Assembly: GCF_023074055.1 (NCBI RefSeq)
Contig: NZ_JADPKR010000013.1
Span: 310,001-374,000, forward strand
Direction of reading: 5' to 3'
DNA from: Bradyrhizobium sp. 141
GTDB lineage: Bacteria; Pseudomonadota; Alphaproteobacteria; Rhizobiales; Xanthobacteraceae
DNA length: 64,000 nucleotides
In this document: positions 8,338 to 15,957 of the stretch, one piece after another
Numbering within the stretch: the stretch's first letter is position 1
Layout of the letters: each line of letters opens with the position of its first letter
The notes under the pieces: model-generated
The model's database searches: none
What the model saw: the letters and a program-made list of their open reading frames with translations, nothing else
What the model was told of the DNA's origin: nothing
Position numbers and translations under genes: made by a program

Positions 8338-10659
8338 ATGACGGCCGGCAAGTGGCTCAAGACAGCCTGCAACCTGTGTTACGTAAATTGCGGTATCGAG
8401 GTCTTGGTGAGTGACGGGCGCCTTGAGAAAGTGCGGGGCGACCGTTCGAACCCGAAGTCGCAGGGCTATCTGTGCAACAAGGCGAGCCGTATTCCCTATT
8501 ATGCGCATCACGGGGATCGGCTCACGAGTCCGCTACGTCGTCGCGCCGATGGCGGCTTTGACGAGATCGAATGGGACGTGGCGATCGCAGAAATCGCGCA
8601 GCGGCTGCGAGACATCGTCGACAGGTATGGCGGGAAGAGCATTGCCCTTTATGGCGGCGGTGGGCAGGGCAACCACGCTGGCGGCGCCTACGCCAGCGGA
8701 CTGTTGCGCGCGCTGGGTTCGCGCAGCGTCTTCAACGCCCTTTCGCAGGAGAAAACCGGCGACTTCTGGGTCAATGGCCACATGTTCGGCAGCCAAACCT
8801 GCCACACGACAGAGGACGTGCATCATTGCGATCTCTTGCTTGTCATCGGTGCAAATCCCTGGATCGCGCACGGCTTCCCCAATGCGCGCGACCATCTCAA
8901 TCAAATTCGCAAAGATCCCGCACGCAAGCTGATCGTCATCGACCCCCGGCGAACCGAAACCGCAGAGATGGCGGATCTGCATCTTGCGGTTCGTCCCGGC
9001 GCCGATGCATTTCTCCTTGGCGCGCTACTGGCCACGCTCGTCCATTCCGACCGGATCGACCACGCGTTCATTGAGGAGCATACGATCGGCTTCGCGGAAG
9101 TGAGGCAAGCGCTATTGAACATTCCCGTTGAGGAATGGGCCGCCGCCGCCGATATCTCGATCGCGGAGCTGGAGCGCTGCGCGGCGATGATCGCGGCCGC
9201 GAAGGCCATGGTGGTTCGGGTCGAGCTTGGCATCCAGCAAGGCGTCAACTCGACTCTGAACTCCTATCTCGAGAAGCTCTTGATCATGCTTTCCGGCAAT
9301 TTCGGCCGTGAAGGCACCAACCAGTTGCATAGCTGGCTTCAACCGCTATGGGGAAATTCTCCGAACCAGACATTCGCGCCGACCGGCGATGCTATTATTG
9401 GCGGCTTGTTGCCGCCCAACATCTTCCCCGAAGCGGTGCTCAAGGACCATCCGGATCGGTTACATTGCGCCTGGATCGACAGCTCCAATCCGGCCAACAC
9501 CGCCGCAAACACCGAGGCGGTAGAACGCGCGCTGCAGTCGCTGGACCTGTGCGTCGTGGTCGACGTTGCTATGACCGAGACCGCACGGCTCGCGCATTAC
9601 GTTCTCCCGGCCTCCTCGCAATTCGAGAAGACCGAGTTTACTCTGTTCAACTACGACTTCCCGACAAACTATTTTCAAGTTCGTGCCGGTGTCTTGCCGC
9701 CGCTCGCCGGTACCTTGCCGGAGCCCGAGATCTACACGCGGCTTGCCATCGCCTTGGGGCTTCTGCCGGGTGACAATGTGCTCGCGCCGTTGCGCGAAAT
9801 TGCACGGCACTCGCGACCTGAATTCGCCGCGGCCTTCCGCGCTTTCATCGCTGAAAACCCTGCGGCAGTGCCTGCCCTGGTGCTCTACCATACGCTGGGG
9901 CAGACGCTTCCGGACGGTACGGCGGCCGCGGCGCCTATGTGGAGTGCGGCATTGGCTTGCGCGAAGCGATCGCCGCGAGCAGTGCGGCGGGCGATCGGCG
10001 CATCCGACGAGGTGGCGGACCAGCAGCTCGGAAATCTCCTGTTCAACACTATCGTGGCCGCTCGGCAGGGCACAGCGGTTACCCGGCACGACTATGACGA
10101 GGTCTGGTCATTGATCAGCCATTCGGATCGCAAAGTTCGGCTGGTGGTGCCACAGATGTTGGAATGGCTCGCCCGTCTCGATCCTCAAGCGGCGGGCGCG
10201 CCAAAAGAGTTCCCGTTCATGCTGGCGGCTGGTGGCCGTCGCATGTTCAATGCCAACCAGATATTTCGCGATCCCGCGTGGCGTCGCGAGGACCCGGACG
10301 GCGCCCTGTTGATCAATTCGAGCGATCTGAGCGAGTTGGGCGCAAAGGATGGTGACTGGATCGCCGTCGAGTCGTCGGTCGGGCGGCTCGTTGTCCGCTC
10401 CAAAGTCGATGACGCCATGCGCAAGGGCCAGCTGGCGCTGCCGCACGGTTACGGCCAGGCATACCCGACGTCGGATGGAGAGCGCCTGATCAACGGACCG
10501 CGCATCAATCTGCTCACCGAGAGCGGCAACCGCGATCCCATTGCGGGCACGCCCTACCACAAGAACGTCCCGGTGCGCTTGTCCCTGGTGTCCGGGCACG
10601 AAGCTGCCGCCTATCAGTCGCAATCCGAGCGAATTCACAAGAGAGCGGCCGGACAATAG
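8338..10659 (+). CDS. Molybdopterin-dependent oxidoreductase (DMSO reductase superfamily) with N-terminal 4Fe-4S site
   Basis: A 773-residue enzyme of the DMSO-reductase superfamily. Cys11, Cys14, Cys18 and Cys46 form the N-terminal Cx2Cx3Cx27C cluster site. Next comes the molybdopterin dinucleotide-binding core (CHTTEDVHHCDLLLVIGANP, IDPRRTETAEMADLHLAVRPG) and a C-terminal molydopterin-binding barrel with the MFNANQIFRDP and ALPHGYGQAYP segments. There is no twin-arginine signal, so it should be cytoplasmic. Relatives include formate dehydrogenase-like and acetylene hydratase-like enzymes, so redox or hydration chemistry is possible. It sits between tetR and an SDR_c10 paralogue, inside a CoA catabolic cluster, with no separate electron-transfer subunit visible. 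Family certain, reaction unknown. Confidence 0.9.
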   Translation: MTAGKWLKTACNLCYVNCGIEVLVSDGRLEKVRGDRSNPKSQGYLCNKASRIPYYAHHGDRLTSPLRRRADGGFDEIEWDVAIAEIAQRLRDIVDRYGGKSIALYGGGGQGNHAGGAYASGLLRALGSRSVFNALSQEKTGDFWVNGHMFGSQTCHTTEDVHHCDLLLVIGANPWIAHGFPNARDHLNQIRKDPARKLIVIDPRRTETAEMADLHLAVRPGADAFLLGALLATLVHSDRIDHAFIEEHTIGFAEVRQALLNIPVEEWAAAADISIAELERCAAMIAAAKAMVVRVELGIQQGVNSTLNSYLEKLLIMLSGNFGREGTNQLHSWLQPLWGNSPNQTFAPTGDAIIGGLLPPNIFPEAVLKDHPDRLHCAWIDSSNPANTAANTEAVERALQSLDLCVVVDVAMTETARLAHYVLPASSQFEKTEFTLFNYDFPTNYFQVRAGVLPPLAGTLPEPEIYTRLAIALGLLPGDNVLAPLREIARHSRPEFAAAFRAFIAENPAAVPALVLYHTLGQTLPDGTAAAAPMWSAALACAKRSPRAVRRAIGASDEVADQQLGNLLFNTIVAARQGTAVTRHDYDEVWSLISHSDRKVRLVVPQMLEWLARLDPQAAGAPKEFPFMLAAGGRRMFNANQIFRDPAWRREDPDGALLINSSDLSELGAKDGDWIAVESSVGRLVVRSKVDDAMRKGQLALPHGYGQAYPTSDGERLINGPRINLLTESGNRDPIAGTPYHKNVPVRLSLVSGHEAAAYQSQSERIHKRAAGQ

Positions 10660-10676
10660 CTCAAAGGAAGCATCAA

Positions 10677-11381
10677 ATGACCGAGAAGCCAATCGCGATC
10701 GTGACCGGGGTAGGGCCAGGCACCGGAGCTGCCATCGTCAAGCGCTTCTCTGCCGGTGGTTTCCGCATCATCGCGCTGGCTCGCTCTAAAGAACTCATCA
10801 ATCGCCTTGCGCAAGAGCTTCCTGACGTGCACGCGTTGACCTGTGACGTCTCGGACGAGAGCCAGGTGCGGACCGTAATCAGTGACATAAAGCGGCGTTT
10901 CGGCCCGGTTGACGTTCTCATCCACAACGCGGTCGGAGGGGGCTGGGGGAATTTTCGCGAGATCGAGCCGAAGATGCTGAAGGGCAACTTCGAAGTCAAC
11001 GTGATGGGCCTATTGTACTTGGCCCGCGAAGTGGCGCCTGACATGATCGATCGCGGCAGGGGTGCAATCCTTGTGACCGGAAACACGTCTTCGATCCGAG
11101 GCAAAGCTAATTTCGCCGGCTTCGCTCCGACAAAGGCGGCGCAGCGTATTTTGGCCGAGTCGATCGCACGTGACATGGGACCTCTCGGCGTGCACGTCTC
11201 CTACGTTCTCATCGACGCCGTTATCGATACGCCTCGGATGCGCGCGCGGATGAGCGACAAACCGGATGAATTCTTCATCAAGCCTGCCGCGATCGCCGAC
11301 GAATTGCTTCATCTTTACGGTCAGGACCGGTCGGCCTGGTCATTCCTTACGGAACTGCGGCCATTCCGCGAAAATTGGTGA
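10677..11381 (+). CDS. Atypical SDR (SDR_c10-like) paralogue 3
   Basis: A 234-residue SDR-fold protein. The nucleotide loop TGVGPGTG (10-17) is irregular, and the catalytic position reads F149-A-P-T-K153, so Tyr is again Phe. The C-terminus RPFRENW is a variant of the tail shared by the four paralogues. ATG 10677 is preceded by AAAGGAAGC, 17 bases after the molybdopterin oxidoreductase, so they likely share an operon. It is more diverged from paralogues 1 and 2 than those are from each other. A non-catalytic or non-redox role should be considered alongside dehydrogenase activity. Confidence 0.82.
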   Translation: MTEKPIAIVTGVGPGTGAAIVKRFSAGGFRIIALARSKELINRLAQELPDVHALTCDVSDESQVRTVISDIKRRFGPVDVLIHNAVGGGWGNFREIEPKMLKGNFEVNVMGLLYLAREVAPDMIDRGRGAILVTGNTSSIRGKANFAGFAPTKAAQRILAESIARDMGPLGVHVSYVLIDAVIDTPRMRARMSDKPDEFFIKPAAIADELLHLYGQDRSAWSFLTELRPFRENW

Positions 11382-11461
11382 TGCTCGAACGAAAAGAAGC
11401 GGGGACACGGCGCGCTGGGTCACTTTGGAGAGCTATCCGCGGGACTTGAAAGGTCAGAACC

Positions 11462-12283
11462 ATGAGTGATGGATCAATCTCGGTTGATACGGGGACGGAC
11501 GAACTGCTTTGCGCGATCCGGGATCGCGTCGCGGTGATGACCTTGAACCGACCTGAAGCCCGAAATTCATTGTCCGATCAGCTTACGCCGGCGTTGCGCC
11601 GAATGATCAAGCAGAATGGAGATGATCCTGAAGTCGGAGCCCTCCTGATAACAGGTGCAGGCACTGCTTTCTGTTCGGGCGGCGACGTCAAGGGGATGGG
11701 CGGCAACTCTGCCGCGCCGGCCATGTCAGTCAGCGACAAGGTTGCGCGATTGCGGGAACGTCAGCGAACCCTGACCGGCGTACTTGTCTCGGTGCGGAAG
11801 CCCACCATCGCGGCCTTGCCGGGACCGGCGGCTGGCGCCGGGCTTGCGATCGCGCTCGCCTGCGACCTTCGTATAGCAGCCGAATCCGCCATCATGACGA
11901 CTGGCTACGCCAGGATTGCACTCACCGGCGATTACGGTGTCTCGTGGCTGTTGACCCGGCTGGCCGGGACGGCGCGTGCCCGCGAACTGATGTTCTTGTC
12001 CGAACGTATCGATGCACGCCGCTGCGAAGCGCTGGGGCTGGTAAATCGCGTGGTGTCCGATTCTGAACTGCAGCACGAAGCATTTGCAGTGGCGAGGACG
12101 TTGGCGGACGGTCCGGCGAGCGCGTTTGCCTCTATCAAGGATAATCTCGATCTTGCGCTGTCGGCTGACTTCCTGACGTCAATGGATCAGGAGGCCGAGA
12201 GGATGGTCGTTGCGGCGGGCACTGCGCAGCACGCCGAAGCCGTCCGGGCTTTTATTGAGAAGCGTTCTCCCAGTTACGGGTGA
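11462..12283 (+). CDS. Enoyl-CoA hydratase/isomerase family protein
   Basis: A 273-residue crotonase-fold protein. The oxyanion-hole segments are present: GTAFCSGGDVKGM near residues 65-77 and the PGPAAGAGLAIALACDLRIAAES helix near 120-142. The two glutamates used by classical enoyl-CoA hydratase are not conserved (GAGLAIA and the TGYARIALTGDYG region carry other residues), so isomerase, hydrolase or another crotonase reaction is more likely than simple hydration. ATG 11462 follows AAAGGTCAGAACC. It lies 80 bases after SDR paralogue 3 and is convergent with the HxlR gene. Confidence 0.87.
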   Translation: MSDGSISVDTGTDELLCAIRDRVAVMTLNRPEARNSLSDQLTPALRRMIKQNGDDPEVGALLITGAGTAFCSGGDVKGMGGNSAAPAMSVSDKVARLRERQRTLTGVLVSVRKPTIAALPGPAAGAGLAIALACDLRIAAESAIMTTGYARIALTGDYGVSWLLTRLAGTARARELMFLSERIDARRCEALGLVNRVVSDSELQHEAFAVARTLADGPASAFASIKDNLDLALSADFLTSMDQEAERMVVAAGTAQHAEAVRAFIEKRSPSYG

Positions 12284-12325
12284 GACCCGGCGGGTTCATT
12301 GCCTTGAAGGCGGAATGGGAATAAC

Positions 12326-12757
12326 TCATTCGGGTTCGGCGATACGAATGGAACGTGTTCCGATCGGAGCGCCGGTCGCGCGGTCGATGGTGAGGGCATC
12401 AATCTCCGTTCCGTTCTCGGCGTCGAAGAAGCGGATCATCTTGCCTCCGCCACGATGCTTGCGTCCCCACGCGCCAATCGCAAAGAGGACCGGCAAGAAG
12501 TCGCGCCCGGCTTCCGTCAGCACATATTCATCCCGTGCCGGACGTTCTGAATAACGGCGCTTCTCCAGCAATCCCTCGTCAACCAGGGCTGAAAGCCGAC
12601 CCGTCAGCATCGTCGGCGCGATACCGAGACTCTTACGAAAGTCGTCGAAGCGGGTCAGCCCTCCATGGGCATCGCGCATGATCAGCATGCTCCATGCGTC
12701 CCCGACAATCGCCAGGCTCCGGGCGATCATGCAGGGCTGATCCGAAAGTTTTTTCAT
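12326..12757 (-). CDS. HxlR family winged-helix regulator with N-terminal cysteine
   Basis: A 143-residue protein with the HxlR (MarR-like) winged-helix: SLAIVGDAWSMLIMRDAHGGLTRFDDF, then APTMLTGRLSALVDEGLLEKR and the wing with YVLTEAGRDFLPV. Cys9, just before the first helix, is in the place of the redox-active cysteine in thiol-switch members such as YodB. Downstream of the winged helix is an extra 40-residue tail. It is divergent from an alpha/beta hydrolase and a quinone-reductase-like gene across two overlapping inverted repeats. From family knowledge it may sense electrophiles or quinones; this is inference. Confidence 0.87.
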   Translation of the reverse strand: MKKLSDQPCMIARSLAIVGDAWSMLIMRDAHGGLTRFDDFRKSLGIAPTMLTGRLSALVDEGLLEKRRYSERPARDEYVLTEAGRDFLPVLFAIGAWGRKHRGGGKMIRFFDAENGTEIDALTIDRATGAPIGTRSIRIAEPE

Positions 12758-12769
12758 GTAAGTCTCGTT

Positions 12770-12800
12770 TTAGTAGTGACTTAATACTAAATTAATAGTA
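12770..12800. promoter_or_regulatory. Overlapping inverted repeats, probable HxlR operator
   Basis: TTAGTA (12770-12775) pairs with TACTAA (12785-12790), and TACTA (12785-12789) pairs with TAGTA (12796-12800). The AT-rich block starts 13 bases upstream of the hxlR-like start codon and lies in the divergent promoter region. TACT-N8-AGTA resembles boxes I recall for the HxlR member YodB. Autoregulation and control of the hydrolase/MDR operon are likely. Confidence 0.55.
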
Positions 12801-13024
12801 ACAGATCGAGCGTCGGTATTCCAGACCAAATTGAGAAGACCGGAGCCGAGCAGACAGAACGCAGAAATTGCGCCGATCCCGAGCCAGCATTGGGTTGGTG
12901 TCGGGGCCAGCGGCGGCGCAGCAAGCCGTGCATCTCTGGTTGCGCAATGGAATGGCCGTGCCAAATCGACCGATGTCCCTCTGATCTCAGCGATTCCGGT
13001 GTCAGACGAACTATGGAGCAAGTG

Positions 13025-13888
13025 ATGTCAAACTATGTCAGCCGCCCGGGATCGGTTGTGCGCTATGTCGACGCGCCAAATCTTTCGATCAGTGTTGCAG
13101 GAATAACCTTTGCCTATCGCGATATCGGTCCGCGCACGGGCGTGCCGTTGATCCTTCTCAACCATTGGGGCGCGGTTCTCGACAATTTCGATCCACCGAT
13201 CGTCGATGGGCTCGCCACCAGGCATCGCGTCATCGCGATCGACTACCGAGGTATCGGCGCTTCTAGCGGGAAAGCGCCTCTTACGGTTGGCGAAATGGCG
13301 CAAGATACGATTGCTCTGATCGCCGCGCTGGGCTTTGAAAAAGTCGATCTGCTCGGCTTTTCCCTCGGCGGTTTCGTGGCCCAGGATATCGCGCTGAAGG
13401 CGCCTAATCTCGTGCGAAAGCTGATTCTGACCGGCACGGGCCCGGCAGGCGGCAAAGGTATCGAGAAGGTTGGGCCGGTGTCCTGGCCACTGATGATCAA
13501 GGGCTTGCTGACCTTGCGAGACCCGAAATTCTACCTGTTCTTCACCTCCACGGCCAATGGCCGCCGGGCCGCAAAGGCCTTTCTGGCAAGGCTGAAGGAG
13601 CGTAAGGCAGATCGGGACAAAGGAGCCACGCCAGAGGCCCTGTTGCGGCAACTCAAGGCCATCAAGAGCTGGGGCCAGCAGGCGCCTCAGGATCTCGGCA
13701 GCATCCGCATCCCGGTCCTGATCGCGAATGGCGACAACGACATCATGGTGCCGACCGCAAACAGCACCGACATGGCACGGCGTATCCCGGGCGCACAATT
13801 GGTCATCTACGAAGATGCCGGGCATGGCGGGATTTTCCAGAACCATGCCGATTTCGTGCCGAAGGCGCTGTCCTTCCTCGACGCCTGA
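13025..13888 (+). CDS. Alpha/beta hydrolase
   Basis: A 287-residue alpha/beta-hydrolase-fold protein. The HG-type oxyanion region is NHWGAVLDNFDP, the nucleophile elbow is GFSLGG (Ser near residue 119), the acid lies in VLIANGDNDIMVP, and the catalytic His in DAGHGGIFQ near the C-terminus, so the triad looks complete. ATG 13025 is chosen because TGGAGCAAGTG precedes it. The gene is followed 34 bases later by an MDR oxidoreductase and appears to be under HxlR control. It resembles haloperoxidase/hydrolase relatives used in stress or degradation; the substrate is unknown. Confidence 0.88.
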   Translation: MSNYVSRPGSVVRYVDAPNLSISVAGITFAYRDIGPRTGVPLILLNHWGAVLDNFDPPIVDGLATRHRVIAIDYRGIGASSGKAPLTVGEMAQDTIALIAALGFEKVDLLGFSLGGFVAQDIALKAPNLVRKLILTGTGPAGGKGIEKVGPVSWPLMIKGLLTLRDPKFYLFFTSTANGRRAAKAFLARLKERKADRDKGATPEALLRQLKAIKSWGQQAPQDLGSIRIPVLIANGDNDIMVPTANSTDMARRIPGAQLVIYEDAGHGGIFQNHADFVPKALSFLDA

Positions 13889-13922
13889 CGCCGCGACCAA
13901 ATTTCAAATTGGAGATGACATC

Positions 13923-14927
13923 ATGAAGGCATTCGTTGTCGACAAATACAAGAAGAAAGGCGCTCTGCGCCTAGCAACCATGCCAGAACCGGAGTTGCGG
14001 GACGATGATGTCCTGGTTCGGGTTCATGCAACTGCTGTGAACGTTCTGGACTCCAAGATCAGGGATGGAGAATTCAAACTCATCCTGCCGTATCGTCCGC
14101 CTTTCATTCTGGGCCACGATGTTGCCGGGCTAGTCGTCAGGGTTGGCCGCAATGTCAGGCGGCTCAAGGCAGGCGACGAGGTCTATGCACGGCCGCGCGA
14201 TCATCGGGTCGGAACATTCGCCGAATTCATTGCCATCAATGAAGCGGACGTGGCGCTAAGGCCCAAAAATATCAGCATGGAAGAGGCCGCCTCCATCCCG
14301 CTAGTGGGGCTGACCGCTTGGCAGGCGCTGGTCGAGGTGGGCAAGCTGAAGCCTGGCCAGAAGGTCTTCATCCAGGCCGGCTCCGGCGGGGTGGGGACTT
14401 TCGCCATCCAGCTCGCCAAGCATCTCGGTGCGGTCGTTGCGACGACGACGAGCGCGAAAAATGTCGAGCTGGTCAAGAGTCTCGGCGCGGACCTGGTCAT
14501 CGATTACAAGACGCAGGATTTCGAGAAGGTCTTGTCGGGCTACGATCTGGTCCTGCACAGCCAGGACGCCAAGGCGCTCGAAAAATCTCTGCGCGTGCTC
14601 AAGCCGGGCGGCTTGCTCATCTCAATCTCCGGGCCGCCCGACCCCGAATTCGCCAGGGAGCAGGGCATGAACCTCTTCCTGAAACTGGTGATGCGTTTGC
14701 TGAGCCATGGTGTGCGGAAGAAAGCCAGCAAACTTGGTGTGCGCTTCTCATTCCTGTTCATGCGAGCGCAAGGACAGCAGCTACGCGAAATCACGTCCCT
14801 GATCGAATCCGGCGTAATCCGTCCGGTCGTGGATAAGGTTTTTCCGTTTGAGAAGACCGCGGATGCGCTGGCCTATGTCGAGACCGGGCGCGCAAAGGGC
14901 AAGGTCGTCGTTGCAGTGAACCAATAG
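13923..14927 (+). CDS. NAD(P)-dependent medium-chain (quinone reductase-like) oxidoreductase
   Basis: A 334-residue MDR protein. The N-terminal GroES-like fold shows ILGHDVAGLVVRVG, and the Rossmann half has VFIQAGSGGVGTFAIQLAKHLGA, the AxGGVG nucleotide motif. Zinc-binding cysteines of true alcohol dehydrogenases are absent, so it belongs with zinc-free quinone oxidoreductase/enone reductase types. ATG 13923 follows TTGGAGATGACATC. It is in an apparent operon with the alpha/beta hydrolase and perhaps the SDR_c10 paralogue that starts 28 bases later. Under an HxlR regulator, reduction of quinones or reactive enones would fit. Confidence 0.9.
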   Translation: MKAFVVDKYKKKGALRLATMPEPELRDDDVLVRVHATAVNVLDSKIRDGEFKLILPYRPPFILGHDVAGLVVRVGRNVRRLKAGDEVYARPRDHRVGTFAEFIAINEADVALRPKNISMEEAASIPLVGLTAWQALVEVGKLKPGQKVFIQAGSGGVGTFAIQLAKHLGAVVATTTSAKNVELVKSLGADLVIDYKTQDFEKVLSGYDLVLHSQDAKALEKSLRVLKPGGLLISISGPPDPEFAREQGMNLFLKLVMRLLSHGVRKKASKLGVRFSFLFMRAQGQQLREITSLIESGVIRPVVDKVFPFEKTADALAYVETGRAKGKVVVAVNQ

Positions 14928-14954
14928 GTCGCCAAACTCATCCGAGGGGGTAAC

Positions 14955-15734
14955 ATGACTCAATCCGAACACGACACCCAACCTTCAAACCAGGACGTAG
15001 CTCTCATTGTCGGCGGCGGCCCGGGCATCAGCTCGAGTTGCGCCAGGCTGTTCGCTGAAAACGGGATGCGTGTCGGCGTCGCAGCCAGGCATCCCCAAAA
15101 AGCGGTCCTTGAGACTCTCGAGAAGACGCATGGGGTGCGGCGATACACCTGCGATGCAAGCGAACCGGCGGCCGTGGCGCAATTGTTCGCGAACGTCGTT
15201 CAAGAGATCGGGACGCCGAGGCTTGTCGTGCACAACATCGACGGTCGCGTTCCCGGCATTTTCCGCAAGAACGTTATCGAGGCCGATCCGGTCATGGCGC
15301 TCGAGACACTTCGAAACTCCGCGTTCAGCGCGTTTCTGGTGGGTCAACAGGCCGCTCGGCTCATGCTCGGAAACGAGCCTGATGCCAATGGTGCGAGAGG
15401 AACGATCATTTTCACGAACGCCAGCGCGGCGCTCAAGGGCTTTCCATCAAGCGGCGCATTCGCGATGGCGTGCCATGCCAAGTCCGGACTCGCGCAAAGC
15501 ATGGCGAGAGAATTGATGCCGCAGGGAATCCACGTGGCGAATGTGCCGATCGACGCCGCGATCGGGTGGACTCAGGAGGACGGGACCCGCGCGCACCGGC
15601 TGGCGGGAACGACTGTCGATGACAATATGGCCGACCCCGCCCATATCGCGGAAACCTATCTGCAACTGCACCATCAGCATCGGTCGACCTGGGCCTTTGA
15701 AGTCGTGCTGCGGCCGTGGGTCGAGAAATGGTAG
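14955..15734 (+). CDS. Atypical SDR (SDR_c10-like) paralogue 4, both Tyr and Lys lost
   Basis: A 259-residue SDR-fold protein, the most altered of the four paralogues. The nucleotide loop is VGGGPGIS (19-26). Alignment on the neighbouring AQSMARELMPQGIHV segment puts F169 at the tyrosine position and C173 at the lysine position, with a lysine three residues later (K176). The tail RPWVEKW is shared with the other copies. ATG 14955 follows CGAGGGGGTAAC. With both catalytic residues gone, classical dehydrogenase activity is unlikely. It may be a structural partner or bind a CoA ester or nucleotide without turnover. Confidence 0.8.
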   Translation: MTQSEHDTQPSNQDVALIVGGGPGISSSCARLFAENGMRVGVAARHPQKAVLETLEKTHGVRRYTCDASEPAAVAQLFANVVQEIGTPRLVVHNIDGRVPGIFRKNVIEADPVMALETLRNSAFSAFLVGQQAARLMLGNEPDANGARGTIIFTNASAALKGFPSSGAFAMACHAKSGLAQSMARELMPQGIHVANVPIDAAIGWTQEDGTRAHRLAGTTVDDNMADPAHIAETYLQLHHQHRSTWAFEVVLRPWVEKW

Positions 15735-15777
15735 TCGCGCTTAGCTGATCTCTCCGATGATCGCGCAGAGGCGATCA

Positions 15778-15792
15778 ATTCTAAATTGGAAT
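15778..15792. promoter_or_regulatory. Weaker copy of the GTTCTA operator
   Basis: ATTCTAAATTGGAAT matches 11 of the inner 13 bases of site A (GTTCTAAAATAGAAC) and keeps the TTC-N7-GAA symmetry. It lies 75 bases upstream of the perfect copy at 15853, so the two may form a tandem operator for the second acyl-CoA synthetase. Confidence 0.4.
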
Positions 15793-15852
15793 TCTATGCC
15801 TTTGCCAAGATGTCGTCGTTTGAAGTTCGCTCGACATTCGCTCGACTTGACA

Positions 15853-15867
15853 GTTCTATTTTAGAAC
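15853..15867. promoter_or_regulatory. Palindromic operator GTTCTA-N3-TAGAAC, site B
   Basis: GTTCTATTTTAGAAC, the exact reverse complement of site A at 1843-1857, lies 91 bases before the start of the second acyl-CoA synthetase. Both copies are followed by a G after the right arm. An identical 15-bp palindrome before two paralogues 14 kb apart is unlikely by chance and suggests one regulator for both. Confidence 0.7.
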
Positions 15868-15957
15868 GCTTTACTCCTCCGGCCAATAGGAAGGGTGCGG
15901 ACCTCCCGGTTGAAGGAGCCGCAACGCTGCCGAAAACAAGGCACAGGGGAGGATGGC

